A DNA stretch of 64,000 nt from an uncultured Tolumonas sp. (GTDB lineage Bacteria; Pseudomonadota; Gammaproteobacteria; Enterobacterales; Aeromonadaceae), in the NCBI RefSeq assembly GCF_963676665.1, contig NZ_OY781378.1, positions 124,001-188,000 on the forward strand, read 5' to 3'. A program made the translations under genes and the position numbers. The notes beneath the pieces were generated by a model, which did no database searches, was not told the DNA's origin, and worked only from the letters and a program-made list of their open reading frames with translations. How positions within the stretch are numbered: the stretch's first letter is position 1; every line of letters starts with the position of its first letter. Positions 1 through 9,381 of the stretch are shown here, piece by piece.

Positions 1-364
1 GCCGCATCTGTTAGTGGATGCTAACGCGCGGATGGTTCAGGTGCCGCAACAATTTGCGCGCGACGGACAGATTGTTCTTAACATTGCTCCGCAAGCAGTG
101 GTTGCTTTCACGATGGACAATGAAGCCGTGAGCTTCAACGCCCGTTTTGGTGGCGTACCGCAACAGGTTTATATTCCCATGGCCGCGGTGCTGGCGATCC
201 ATGCCCGCGAGAATGGTGTCGGTACGTTTTTCCCGCCAGAGCCTGCTTATGCCGCCTGGCTGGAAGATGAGACATCATCACCTGAAAAAGGCAAAGCCAC
301 TGACGATGAAGCGCCAAAATCGCCTCGCCCAGATGGCCGCCCAACCTTACGGGTGATCAAATAA
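1..364 (+). CDS. sspB: ClpXP protease specificity-enhancing factor SspB (5' end missing)
   Basis: SspB delivers SsrA-tagged, ribosome-rescued proteins to the ClpXP protease. The reading frame is open from base 2 and begins HLLVDANARMVQVP, so the start lies upstream of the window; an internal ATG at 14 is not the start. The core DGQIVLNIAPQAV is typical of the substrate-binding domain. The acidic linker ends in GRPTLRVIK, the conserved ClpX-binding tail of SspB. About 120 residues are visible, compared with roughly 160 in the family. It converges on dolP, and a hairpin terminator lies in between. Confidence 0.93.
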   Translation, partial: PHLLVDANARMVQVPQQFARDGQIVLNIAPQAVVAFTMDNEAVSFNARFGGVPQQVYIPMAAVLAIHARENGVGTFFPPEPAYAAWLEDETSSPEKGKATDDEAPKSPRPDGRPTLRVIK

Positions 365-367
365 AAT

Positions 368-398
368 AAAAAAGGGAACTTCGAGTTCCCTTTTTTAT
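368..398. terminator. Bidirectional intrinsic terminator between sspB and dolP
   Basis: An A-run, the stem GGGAACT/AGTTCCC with a 3-base loop, and a T-run form a symmetric terminator that can serve both converging genes. Confidence 0.85.
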
Positions 399-412
399 TT
401 TCATCAAACGGA

Positions 413-991
413 CTATTTTTGAACGTATTCAAATGCTCGAATTACTTTACTGACTCCAGAAACATTACGTGCAATTTCAACAGCCAGTTCACCCTCATCT
501 TTAGTGACCATCCCCATCAGGAATACTCGGCTATTTTCAGTGACGACTTTAATGTGGCTGCTATCAAAATGTTTTTCAGCAATCAGCATGGTGCGGACCT
601 TTGATGTGATCCAGGTATCATTGGAGCGGATGTCATAGCCAATGGGATCTTCCACAGTTATTTCATTAAACACCTTACGAACGCCATCTTGCCGTTCAAC
701 CATGGCTTTGACTTCATCGCGGTATTTTTGGTGTGGTGTCTGTCCGACGAGTAACACAATGCCGTTATTACTATTAATTGAGATATGGCTGGTACGGGAA
801 ATGTCGGTGCGTTCTGACAGATCATGGCGCGCATTTAGCTCAATTTTTTGATCATCGACCTGTGCCGTAACGGTGCGGCGGTCTTTGGCAACCACAACAC
901 CTGTTGTTGCACCACCAGCCAACAATACGCCGACACAGCCTTGTAGCATTAGTAAACCAGCTAGCGATAACGGGAGCAGCTTACGAAACAT
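413..991 (-). CDS. dolP: BON-domain outer-membrane lipoprotein DolP (YraP)
   Basis: The protein has 192 residues. An N-terminal signal ends in the lipobox LQGC (Cys19), so it is a predicted lipoprotein. Two BON domains follow, at about residues 45-115 (with GIVLLVGQTP) and 120-190 (with SRVFLMGMV). In enterobacteria DolP sits on the inner leaflet of the outer membrane and supports envelope integrity at division sites. It is the last gene of the lpoA-yraN-diaA-dolP run, 17 bp after diaA, the same order as in E. coli. Confidence 0.92.
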   Translation of the reverse strand: MFRKLLPLSLAGLLMLQGCVGVLLAGGATTGVVVAKDRRTVTAQVDDQKIELNARHDLSERTDISRTSHISINSNNGIVLLVGQTPHQKYRDEVKAMVERQDGVRKVFNEITVEDPIGYDIRSNDTWITSKVRTMLIAEKHFDSSHIKVVTENSRVFLMGMVTKDEGELAVEIARNVSGVSKVIRAFEYVQK

Positions 992-1008
992 AGCGATTCC
1001 TCAATGAG

Positions 1009-1587
1009 TTATTGGGGGAACAGGGTTTGGTCAATCAAATCACTCAGGCAGTTTAATACCAGTAGATGGACTTCCAGAATGCGTGAAAAACGAGCAGAAG
1101 GACAGCGAATTTCAACATCACTTTGTCCCAGTAAACCTGCGAGTTCTCCGCCGTATCCCGTATTTAAAATCACCATCGTCATGTCACGGGATAACGCTGC
1201 TTCCGCGGCATGGATCAATTCCCGATTATCTTCTTCGGTGGTGATCAGCACTAAAATATCACCTTGTTGTCCGAGCGCCCGGATCTGGTGAGCATAGACA
1301 TCTTCAAATTTACCGTAATGGCTGAGCGAACTCATCAGATTACCATCGCAGGTTAATGCAATAGCAGGTAAAGCAGGGCGTGCCGTTTCAAAACGACTCA
1401 TTAGGTGTGACACAAACAATTGTGCCAAGGCCGCTGAAGCACCGTTACCACAGGCAAGGATCTTGTTACCGTTTAACAGACAGATGGCCAGCATTTGTGC
1501 TGCGGTCTGAATGTTTTCTGATAACACTTCAGCGGCGGCAATTTTTGTCTGAATACTTTCGGTAAAATTTTCTCTGATCCGATCCAA
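1009..1587 (-). CDS. diaA: DnaA initiator-associating protein DiaA (SIS domain)
   Basis: This 192-residue SIS-domain protein resembles phosphoheptose isomerase. It opens with FTESIQTKIAAAE and carries the ILACGNGASAALAQ loop. E. coli DiaA forms tetramers that bind DnaA and stimulate initiation at oriC. The ending SDLIDQTLFPQ matches DiaA rather than GmhA, and so does the position between yraN (10 bp upstream) and dolP. A GmhA-like activity is the less likely alternative. Confidence 0.92.
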   Translation of the reverse strand: MDRIRENFTESIQTKIAAAEVLSENIQTAAQMLAICLLNGNKILACGNGASAALAQLFVSHLMSRFETARPALPAIALTCDGNLMSSLSHYGKFEDVYAHQIRALGQQGDILVLITTEEDNRELIHAAEAALSRDMTMVILNTGYGGELAGLLGQSDVEIRCPSARFSRILEVHLLVLNCLSDLIDQTLFPQ

Positions 1588-1597
1588 CCCGGTTCTC

Positions 1598-1972
1598 CTA
1601 AAATGCGTTTTTTAGCCAGCTTTGTTGCCCGTCATCGTACGATACTATGTCAAAACGGCAAGCCTGATGTGCTTCGTTGATCTGCTGATTTAATAAAAAA
1701 TACCGGGCAGTGTGGCGAATTTTCTGTTGTTTCGCAGGCGTTACGGATGCTAACGCGCCACCATAATCACGAGAGGCCCGATAGCGGACCTCTACAAATA
1801 CCAGCGTTTGGTGTTCTCGCATAATTAAATCAATTTCGCCTTGACGGCAGCGATAGTTGGCACAAACGAACAACAGCCCCTGCTGTTCAAGAAAGCGACG
1901 GGTCTGCTGTTCGTAGTATTGCCCCTTACTTTGCCGGCTGAGAGACGGCGGGTTGAGCTGCGGTTGGCTCAT
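1598..1972 (-). CDS. yraN: UPF0102 family endonuclease-like protein YraN
   Basis: This 124-residue protein belongs to the YraN/UPF0102 family, which has a restriction-endonuclease-like fold and an unsettled function. The motifs RQGEIDLIM and LVFVEVRYR correspond to the family's acidic and lysine/arginine core. Its start lies inside the 3' end of lpoA (47-base overlap), so the two genes are probably translationally coupled. Confidence 0.92.
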   Translation of the reverse strand: MSQPQLNPPSLSRQSKGQYYEQQTRRFLEQQGLLFVCANYRCRQGEIDLIMREHQTLVFVEVRYRASRDYGGALASVTPAKQQKIRHTARYFLLNQQINEAHQACRFDIVSYDDGQQSWLKNAF

Positions 1973-3806
1973 TACTTAATTGCCCATTATTGTAGTGAGT
2001 CCAAATCAAGTCATGAAGAATAACCCCATCTGTTGTCACATGCAGGACACCGGTCAGACCATTGATGGTCATATCCGGATTCTGACGTAACTGACTTAAT
2101 TGGTTTACCAATGCGCCAGCGTCATGCCCCATGGCATACAATCGCAATTGATCACCACTGGCCTGTGGCAATGCTGCAGTTGCTTTAGCAAACTCATCAG
2201 GAACTTGATTTAACATCAACGGCATATCGCCCAGTTGCATGCCGTTTAGTGCCAACGCTACATCTGGTTTTAACCCACTGCTATTACTTTTAGAGCCTAA
2301 ATAATAACTAGGTCGAACCGTCGAATTACCTAACATCAGATCGACACTGGATTTGATATTAGATGCTTCAAATGCTGATGCCAGCATATAAATAGAATCT
2401 ACCCGATTGGGATCATTCGCTGGGTCATTGGCTAGCGACTGTACTTGGCCGGCTTGTAATGAACCAACTTTACCACCGAGTTTTTGGTTTAACAGAGATA
2501 ATAGTTCATCACGGCTACGGAACTTAGCAATGGCCGCATCGCCGAGATCTAAAGATTGCCAGTAATTGTTAAAACCGGCCGCGGTACGTTCACCCAAGGC
2601 GTTGGACGGTAACAGTAACAACGGATGCTGCATGCCATCTTCGTGGATCTTTTGTGCGATCTGTGCGGCTTCTGCTTCCGGTGACAATGAGAAATAATAG
2701 AGATTGTCCGCAGCAGGTTGTCCATCCAGTTGATTCAATGCCAATACCGGCACGGAAGCGTGGCTGGCGACTAACTGTTCTACTTTATTCTTCTGCAATG
2801 GGCCGATGATCAGTTGTGCACCTTCTTTTTCGGCTCGCGCCAATAATTCTGGCATCGACTGACTATTCTCATCGTAATAACTCAGCGTCAGTTTATTTCC
2901 TGTTGCCTGGTTAGCTTGTTCCAGACCGGTTTTCAGCGCGCCAGCCGGGCCAGCCAATTTGCCTGACAGTGGCAATAAAACAGCAACTTTCTGGATCTGT
3001 GTAGTGTCGGCTACACCCTGATTATTTTCGGCAATAGTTGGTTGCTTTGGTGTATCAGCTGCTGGTGTAAATAAGCCGATTGCCGGATGTTCAGGATGAC
3101 GTTTTTGCCAGTCAGCATATTGTTTAGCTTGATCTTGCGAACTTTGGCTAATTTGCGCTAATTCAAACCAGCCCGCTGCTTTTTCCCGTTTCATACGGTT
3201 GGCGGCATTGGTATAGGTTTTTAATGTTGTGGCATCGCCAGCTTGTAATAATGACCAGATCTGCTGGTGATTTTTACTGGCCGATTCACCGTTTAAATAA
3301 GGATCTAACGAGATCAGGCTATTCGCAGCTGCTGTTTTCTGGCCAGTTTTTAGTAACAGGTCAGATTGCAGGCGATAATAAAATTGCACGGTATTACTGT
3401 CTAATGGTCGCAAGTCGATACCAGCAATGCGGTTTAACGCTTTACTGGATTGTCCTTGTTTACCAAGTTGTAATGCATTTAACAGCCGTAAAGCCACCTT
3501 TTGACGTGGTGTAGTAGCTTCTCTGGCTAATTGTTGTTGAATGGCATTGGCCTGCGAGGCATCGCCATCGGCGATCAAACGACGAGTCGCTAACACTTGC
3601 AGGGCAAAACGGTTTTCCGGTGCCGTATCATTGATGTGAGTCAGATACCATTGGCTGTTGTGTGTCAGCGGCCCAAAGGCATTGAGTGCGGTGCTATCAT
3701 CATTGCTGTCGTTGCGATTTTCAGCCGCGCAACCTGACAATAACAGGACAATGGCAAACAGCCACCAGAAATATGGTACAGTGCGCAACTTGTTAACCCG
3801 GCTCAA
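1926..3806 (-). CDS. lpoA: Penicillin-binding protein activator LpoA
   Basis: LpoA is an outer-membrane lipoprotein that spans the periplasm and activates the peptidoglycan synthase PBP1A. The 626-residue protein has a signal peptide ending in the lipobox LLSGC. A helical TPR-like N-terminal half (to about residue 260) is followed by a periplasmic-binding-protein-like half containing VAVLLPLSGKLAGPAGALKTG. It heads the lpoA-yraN-diaA-dolP operon and is divergent from rsmI, with 81 bp between the two starts for both promoters. Confidence 0.94.
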   Translation of the reverse strand: MSRVNKLRTVPYFWWLFAIVLLLSGCAAENRNDSNDDSTALNAFGPLTHNSQWYLTHINDTAPENRFALQVLATRRLIADGDASQANAIQQQLAREATTPRQKVALRLLNALQLGKQGQSSKALNRIAGIDLRPLDSNTVQFYYRLQSDLLLKTGQKTAAANSLISLDPYLNGESASKNHQQIWSLLQAGDATTLKTYTNAANRMKREKAAGWFELAQISQSSQDQAKQYADWQKRHPEHPAIGLFTPAADTPKQPTIAENNQGVADTTQIQKVAVLLPLSGKLAGPAGALKTGLEQANQATGNKLTLSYYDENSQSMPELLARAEKEGAQLIIGPLQKNKVEQLVASHASVPVLALNQLDGQPAADNLYYFSLSPEAEAAQIAQKIHEDGMQHPLLLLPSNALGERTAAGFNNYWQSLDLGDAAIAKFRSRDELLSLLNQKLGGKVGSLQAGQVQSLANDPANDPNRVDSIYMLASAFEASNIKSSVDLMLGNSTVRPSYYLGSKSNSSGLKPDVALALNGMQLGDMPLMLNQVPDEFAKATAALPQASGDQLRLYAMGHDAGALVNQLSQLRQNPDMTINGLTGVLHVTTDGVILHDLIWTHYNNGQLSNEPTAAQPAVSQPAK

Positions 3807-3887
3807 GATTTATCTCCAACCTATCTATGTCTGGTCCCTAGTGTAATCTTCACACCAGAATGAAACAAATTTTCGACAGGAGTTTTC

Positions 3888-4733
3888 ATGGCTATATCAC
3901 CTTGTCTGTATATCGTACCGACGCCGATTGGTAACCTGTCGGATATTACCTTGCGTGCAATCGAGATTTTAAAGAGTGTCGATTGTATCGCTGCAGAAGA
4001 TACCCGCCACAGTGGCATTCTGTTGCAACACCTGCAGGTCAAAGTGCCGATGCTGGCATTGCATGATCACAATGAACAGCAACGGGCGGGTGTGTTGATC
4101 CAACGAATTCAACAAGGGCAAAGTATTGCGTTGATTTCTGATGCGGGTACTCCGCTGATCAGCGATCCTGGTTATCATCTGGTGAAAGCCTGCCGTGATG
4201 CGGGGGTAAAAGTCGTGCCACTGCCGGGCCCTTGTGCGGCGATCACGGCATTGAGTGCGGCGGGCCTTCCCACCGATCGTTTTGTTTTTGAAGGTTTTTT
4301 ACCAGCGAAAGAAAAAGGGAAAGACGATCGGTTGCAGGCCTTGGCCGATGAGACTCGCACTATGGTGTTTTATGAATCACCACGTCGGGTGATGGATACG
4401 CTAACCGCGATGTATCAGGTATTTGGTGAACGTCAGATTGTCATTGCCCGTGAGCTGACTAAAACCTTCGAAACATTACATAGCTTACCGCTTTCGGAAA
4501 TGCTGGCCTGGTTGCAGGAAGATGATAACCGTACGCGTGGTGAATTTGTGCTGATGTTGGCAGGTAAAACCGATAACAGTGATGAGTTACCCGCCGAAGT
4601 ATTACGTACCTTAACACTGCTGATGGCGGATTTACCGTTGAAAAAAGCGGCGGCCCTAACGGCTGAAATTTATGGTGTGAAAAAGAATGCACTCTATGCC
4701 TGGGGCTTAGAAAAGCAGAATTCTGAGAGATAG
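3888..4733 (+). CDS. rsmI: 16S rRNA (cytidine(1402)-2'-O)-methyltransferase RsmI
   Basis: RsmI 2'-O-methylates C1402 in the decoding centre of 16S rRNA using S-adenosylmethionine. The 281-residue protein starts with [15 protein letters not shown] and contains AAEDTRHS, the [13 protein letters not shown] loop and [17 protein letters not shown], all diagnostic of this tetrapyrrole-methylase-fold family. AGGAGTTTTC precedes the ATG. The stop codon abuts the -35 element of rnpB. Confidence 0.96.
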   Translation: MAISPCLYIVPTPIGNLSDITLRAIEILKSVDCIAAEDTRHSGILLQHLQVKVPMLALHDHNEQQRAGVLIQRIQQGQSIALISDAGTPLISDPGYHLVKACRDAGVKVVPLPGPCAAITALSAAGLPTDRFVFEGFLPAKEKGKDDRLQALADETRTMVFYESPRRVMDTLTAMYQVFGERQIVIARELTKTFETLHSLPLSEMLAWLQEDDNRTRGEFVLMLAGKTDNSDELPAEVLRTLTLLMADLPLKKAAALTAEIYGVKKNALYAWGLEKQNSER

Positions 4734-4734
4734 T

Positions 4735-4763
4735 TTGCTGTGTGGGCGTAACCTCCCTATAAT
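4735..4763 (+). promoter_or_regulatory. Sigma-70 promoter of rnpB
   Basis: TTGCTG (4735-4740) and a perfect TATAAT (4758-4763) are separated by 17 bp. Transcription is predicted to start close to 4770, where the RNA's P1 helix begins. A GC-rich GCGCGCG stretch follows the -10, like the discriminator of stringently controlled stable-RNA promoters. Confidence 0.88.
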
Positions 4764-4769
4764 GCGCGC

Positions 4770-5150
<381 letters not shown>

Positions 5151-5153
5151 AAT

Positions 5154-5187
5154 ATCCCGTTGACAGTCATGTCGCGGGATTTTTTGT
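5154..5187 (+). terminator. Intrinsic terminator of rnpB
   Basis: ATCCCG (5154-5159) pairs with CGGGAT (5175-5180), followed by TTTTTGTTTTT. Confidence 0.8.
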
Positions 5188-5421
5188 TTTTATTCATCTC
5201 GTTCTAAATTTCATCCACGGCCTGATTCATTTTTCACTGCATTATTTGAACTATACTTCATTTAATCGCGCCTATTTCATCCGCTTTTGCGGACGTTATC
5301 CTTTTGTATCAAGAAGCACGATGTCTGTTGTTCGTGGCGTCATTAGTGTAATTACACGGTCGTTTTCAGTTGTGAATGGCGTTTTTTCTTGTGCAAAACT
5401 CAGCAGAAGGACGGCAATCCC

Positions 5422-6990
5422 ATGACTGATATTCAAGATACGGTGATCCCCGAATCGTCACACAAATTACGATTACGTCAACTCAGACCCCAGGATTTCG
5501 ACGATATTAAGGATGTCTGGCAAGAAGTTTATGGTGGCCTTGGCGGGTTATTCCGGCTAACCAAGACAAAATATCGTCAGCAGATTGCCCGTTTTCCAGA
5601 AGGGCAGTTATGCATCGAAGACAACGGTAAAGTCGTTGCAGCCGCGTTGGCGATGATTGTCGATTATCAGGCGTTTGGTAATAAACATACGTATTCGGAA
5701 ATCACCGACAACTGTACGTTATCGACCCACGATCCACAGGGCGATGTGTTATATGGTGTAGATGTATTCATCAAACTGGAATATCGCAGTATGCGTCTTG
5801 GCCGGCGATTATATGATGCAAGAAAGGAGTTGTGTCGCCGTTTTAATTTGAAAGCCATTATCGCGGGAGGGCGGATCCCCAGCTATTTAGAACATCAAGC
5901 GGATATGTCGCCAGAAGAATATATTGAAAAAGTAAAAGCGAAGGATTTTTATGATCCGGTGCTGAGCTTTCAGTTATCCAATGATTTTGAGGTGCAGGGC
6001 GTTCTACAGGGGTATTTGCCCGAAGATAAAGAGTCTGCAGGTTTTGCCACATTGTTGTATTGGGAGAATCATGATTATCAGGCCAGAGCCCGCCCGTTAG
6101 TCGGGGCTCAGAAAATCAATGTACGCATTGGCACGATCCAGTGGCAAATGAGACGTCTGGATTCGTTTGATGAGTTAATCCAGCAGATTGAATATTTCAT
6201 CGATACATTGGCTGACTATAAGGCTGATTTTGCGGTATTGCCTGAACTGTTCAACGTGCCATTAATGGGGCAATTTCCGTTGGATACCCCAACAGCTGAA
6301 GCCATGCGCATGCTGGCATCTGAATATACTGCACCGATTTGCGAAGAAATTGCCCGGATGGCCGTGCATTACAACATCAATATTATTGCGGGGAGCCTGC
6401 CCCAATTGGAAGAGGGTGAGATGTATAACGTGTCTTATCTCTTCCGGCGGGATGGGACGCAGGACTGTCAGTACAAACTGCATATTACGCCGACGGAACA
6501 CCGACTCTGGAATATGAAAGGCGGTAATAAACTGAAGGTTTTTAACACGGATGCTGGCAAGATTGGCATTCTGATTTGTTATGACTGCGAGTTTCCTGAA
6601 CTGGGCCGACTTCTGATGGATAAGGGACTGCAGATCCTGTTTATTCCGTTCTGGACAGAAACTAAAAATGGTTATCTGCGGGTGCGTTATTGTGCGCAGG
6701 CGCGTGCGATAGAAAATGAATGTTATGTAGCGATCAGTGGCAGTGTTGGTAATTTGCCCCGGCTTGATAATGTGAATATTCAATATGCGCAATCGGCCGT
6801 ATTCACACCGTCGGATTTCTGTTTTCCTCACGATTCTATTTTGTCTGAAAGCACGCCGAATACCGAAATGCTGCTCATTGCCGATCTGGAATTGGAGAAG
6901 CTGAAACAGTTGCGTTATGAAGGTGGCGTGCGTAATTACAACGATCGCCGACATGAATTGTATCGGGTGGAATGGCTGGAGCCGGATTAG
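5422..6990 (+). CDS. Bifunctional GNAT acetyltransferase / carbon-nitrogen hydrolase
   Basis: This 522-residue fusion has a GNAT N-acetyltransferase domain (about residues 15-220; LRQLRPQDFDDIKDVW, then GVDVFIKLEYRSMRLGRRLY as the acetyl-CoA loop region). A nitrilase-superfamily amidohydrolase domain follows (about 230-515). The hydrolase triad is complete: Glu275 in LPELFN, Lys352 in YKLHITPTE and Cys386 in ILICYDCEFPE. The substrate cannot be told from sequence. The ATG at 5422 follows AGAAGGA with good spacing and is preferred to an upstream TTG at 5389. It appears monocistronic and converges on menE. Confidence 0.88.
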   Translation: MTDIQDTVIPESSHKLRLRQLRPQDFDDIKDVWQEVYGGLGGLFRLTKTKYRQQIARFPEGQLCIEDNGKVVAAALAMIVDYQAFGNKHTYSEITDNCTLSTHDPQGDVLYGVDVFIKLEYRSMRLGRRLYDARKELCRRFNLKAIIAGGRIPSYLEHQADMSPEEYIEKVKAKDFYDPVLSFQLSNDFEVQGVLQGYLPEDKESAGFATLLYWENHDYQARARPLVGAQKINVRIGTIQWQMRRLDSFDELIQQIEYFIDTLADYKADFAVLPELFNVPLMGQFPLDTPTAEAMRMLASEYTAPICEEIARMAVHYNINIIAGSLPQLEEGEMYNVSYLFRRDGTQDCQYKLHITPTEHRLWNMKGGNKLKVFNTDAGKIGILICYDCEFPELGRLLMDKGLQILFIPFWTETKNGYLRVRYCAQARAIENECYVAISGSVGNLPRLDNVNIQYAQSAVFTPSDFCFPHDSILSESTPNTEMLLIADLELEKLKQLRYEGGVRNYNDRRHELYRVEWLEPD

Positions 6991-7010
6991 TTTTTGTGAG
7001 GGGGTGGGTG

Positions 7011-8369
7011 TTAAGATGTTTCTGCCAGTCGCTTAAATTCTGCGCGGGGTAGTTTCAGTTGGCCAGCTGACAACGTTGGCCACGGCAAATAGCGTTTCGG
7101 CAACATATAGGCGGGCAAAAATTGACGTAACCACACGGATAATTCCGTAGGTGAAATAGGTGCTTGCTGCCAATCGATAAAACAGACACCACGCATGCCC
7201 CACTCTTCGTCTGGCATAGGAACGACAATCGCTTGTGCGATGGCCGGGTGTTGTAGCAGTCGTTGTTCAATCTGTTCTGGTTGGATGTTTTCCCCGCCAC
7301 TGATGAACTGGTTATCAATGCGGCCATTAATCACTAACGCATCGTTCTGCCAGTAGCCGGCATCGCAGGTGTGAAACCAACCATCTGCATCCAGCGGTAG
7401 TAATAAGCTGCCATCAGCTTGGTAATAACCAGCAAACAGCGTGTCACCTCGGACACAAATTTCATCAGCTTGAATAGATACTTCCCGTCTGGCTAAGGCT
7501 TTGCCCACGACGCCTGCCGCCCCAGCGGGTGTGGTGCAAACCTGCGATGCCATTTCCGATAAACCATAACTGACCCATGGCGTTAGCTGTTGTGCTCGAC
7601 ATTGGGCGATCAGGCTATCCGGGAGTGGTGCGCCACCCAGCAATAAGTGACGAACTTGTGTGGCTGAAAAATGAAAGTCCGGTTGCTGTAATAATCGATA
7701 CAACTGTGTTGGCACCAGCGACAGATGTGTGATCGGCGTTTGTTGTAATAATGCCGTGAGTGGCAATGCGGGATCAGGCAATACAACACAAGCACCCGCC
7801 AGAAAACAGCGGAACAGAATCGCCAATCCACCAACATGGAACAGTGGCAGTGATAATAACCAACCATCATGGGCGGTGATGGGCACAATGCTGCCTTGCG
7901 CATTGGCGAAATGATTCCGCAGACGATGCGCGACAACTTTAGGTGAGCCACTGCTACCGGAAGTAAAAATTAAATTACTAAGCGCACTGTCATTCAGTTC
8001 ACATGCTGTAGAGGCTGGCGCTTGTGCCGTAAAATCTAGCTGCAATTCATCCGATGGCCAACGCAATGAGGCATGCACTTGTTGCTGAAGTTGTCGCTGT
8101 CGAGTTTCGGGAAAGGCCGGATTTATTGGGCAGCAGATGATCTGCTCACGCCAGCAAGCCCACAACAACATCACCAGTTCTACACAGTTAGTGCTGCACA
8201 AAAACAGATGATCGCCAGACTTTAATCCGGCGTGTCGGAGTTGCTGTTGCAGGGCATTAAGCCGGGCATCCAGTTGTTGGTAATTGAGGGTAATACCGGC
8301 ATTCCATAATGCCGGTTGTGTCGGGTACTGTTGTGCGTGTTGCCGGATGGGGCAAGTTAGCTTTGCCAT
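7011..8369 (-). CDS. menE: o-Succinylbenzoate--CoA ligase MenE
   Basis: MenE adenylates o-succinylbenzoate and converts it to the CoA thioester in menaquinone synthesis. The 452-residue ANL-superfamily protein carries the AMP-binding P-loop LIFTSGSSGSPKVV, SYGLSEMASQ, the hinge region DNQFISGGENIQPEQIE and a C-terminal lysine segment (GQLKLPRAE). It is the last gene of the men operon, and its start overlaps the end of menC by 13 bases. Confidence 0.93.
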   Translation of the reverse strand: MAKLTCPIRQHAQQYPTQPALWNAGITLNYQQLDARLNALQQQLRHAGLKSGDHLFLCSTNCVELVMLLWACWREQIICCPINPAFPETRQRQLQQQVHASLRWPSDELQLDFTAQAPASTACELNDSALSNLIFTSGSSGSPKVVAHRLRNHFANAQGSIVPITAHDGWLLSLPLFHVGGLAILFRCFLAGACVVLPDPALPLTALLQQTPITHLSLVPTQLYRLLQQPDFHFSATQVRHLLLGGAPLPDSLIAQCRAQQLTPWVSYGLSEMASQVCTTPAGAAGVVGKALARREVSIQADEICVRGDTLFAGYYQADGSLLLPLDADGWFHTCDAGYWQNDALVINGRIDNQFISGGENIQPEQIEQRLLQHPAIAQAIVVPMPDEEWGMRGVCFIDWQQAPISPTELSVWLRQFLPAYMLPKRYLPWPTLSAGQLKLPRAEFKRLAETS

Positions 8370-9283
8370 ACCAACTGCAACTGTTTGGTATCGACTTGTT
8401 GTTTATCGTCCAGTACGGAACCACTGAAATAACGCAGTGTATCCAGACCAGGTGCTTGTTCGGGTGACCATTCAGCCGCCAGTAAGGCCAGCAGACGGTT
8501 ACCGAGTTGTGATTCGTGGCTGGAAGAGATCACCACTTTGACTCCATTTGCCTTGGCTTTCTTAACCAGTTCCTGGCATTTATCCAATGAACCGATGAGC
8601 GTGGGTTTTAATACCAAACCTTTGAGCTGCGGGAAGAAATCCCAGTTAGTTTCGGCGCTTAATATCTCATCCAGTGCCACCGCAATACCGGTATGTGACG
8701 CGACCGCTCGGATATCCGCGTAAGTCGCACAAGGATCTTCAATATATTCAATGCGGGCTGGATCGAGATGGCTCATGAAGGTCCAGGCCTCTTCCCGTGT
8801 CCACAGCTGATTGGCATCAAGGATTAGTTTAGTTTTCGGTGCTAACCGGATGATTTCGCGGATCATCGCCAGCTCATCACGCATTGGATAACGGGCGACT
8901 TTGAGTTTTACCCGGCTGGGGTAGTCATATAACCACTCTTTCCAGCTCCAGATAATATCTTCCGGCGTGCCTTGTAACAGCAGATAAGGCGGCAGTGGCG
9001 TATGTTTTAATACCGGCCAGCTACGACGGGCGCAATCTAAGCCAAATTGCACTGATGGATAAATAACAGGAATGGTTTTGCCTTGTTTAAACGCAGTCAG
9101 AAATGCAATGGTTTCTTGTTCAGCTTCTGCCAGTGTTTCACGAGAAAAACCTGGTAGCGGTGCTATCTCACTCCAGCTACTGCCCCAATGCAACAATAAG
9201 CCTTCGCGTTGCTGGATAGTCTGGTTGTGAAATGTCAGCGGATGCGTGAGCGGCAGTTGATACCGATACAGAGTGATATCCAT
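8357..9283 (-). CDS. menC: o-Succinylbenzoate synthase MenC
   Basis: MenC, an enolase-superfamily enzyme, dehydrates SHCHC to o-succinylbenzoate. The 308-residue protein shows the expected barrel residues: LKVAR (lysine), ILDANQLW, EYIEDPC and ALDEIL (metal-binding Asp/Glu/Asp) and VLKPTLIGS (second lysine). It lies 98 bp after menB, separated by a hairpin, and overlaps menE. Confidence 0.93.
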   Translation of the reverse strand: MDITLYRYQLPLTHPLTFHNQTIQQREGLLLHWGSSWSEIAPLPGFSRETLAEAEQETIAFLTAFKQGKTIPVIYPSVQFGLDCARRSWPVLKHTPLPPYLLLQGTPEDIIWSWKEWLYDYPSRVKLKVARYPMRDELAMIREIIRLAPKTKLILDANQLWTREEAWTFMSHLDPARIEYIEDPCATYADIRAVASHTGIAVALDEILSAETNWDFFPQLKGLVLKPTLIGSLDKCQELVKKAKANGVKVVISSSHESQLGNRLLALLAAEWSPEQAPGLDTLRYFSGSVLDDKQQVDTKQLQLVWQS

Positions 9284-9339
9284 AAGTTGGCTGTCCTTAT
9301 TCTCGGCAAAATCAGTCGTCTGTCATGTTATAACAGATC

Positions 9340-9366
9340 CCGATGCAGAGATCAGATCTGCATCGG
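9340..9366. other. Intercistronic hairpin between menB and menC
   Basis: CCGATGCAGA (9340-9349) pairs perfectly with TCTGCATCGG (9357-9366) around a 7-base loop. No T-run follows in the direction of transcription, so mRNA stabilisation or processing is more likely than full termination. Confidence 0.6.
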
Positions 9367-9381
9367 AGTGTTGTGGCTGCT

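Noticed and set aside
5346-5357. GTGTAATTACAC palindrome before the GNAT-nitrilase gene as an operator
   Set aside because: It occurs once, no regulator gene is adjacent, and 12-bp AT-rich palindromes occur by chance in a window this size.
6262-6954. 230-codon minus-strand open frame
   Set aside because: It is antisense to the GNAT-nitrilase gene, whose domains and catalytic residues are clear, and has no recognisable domain of its own.
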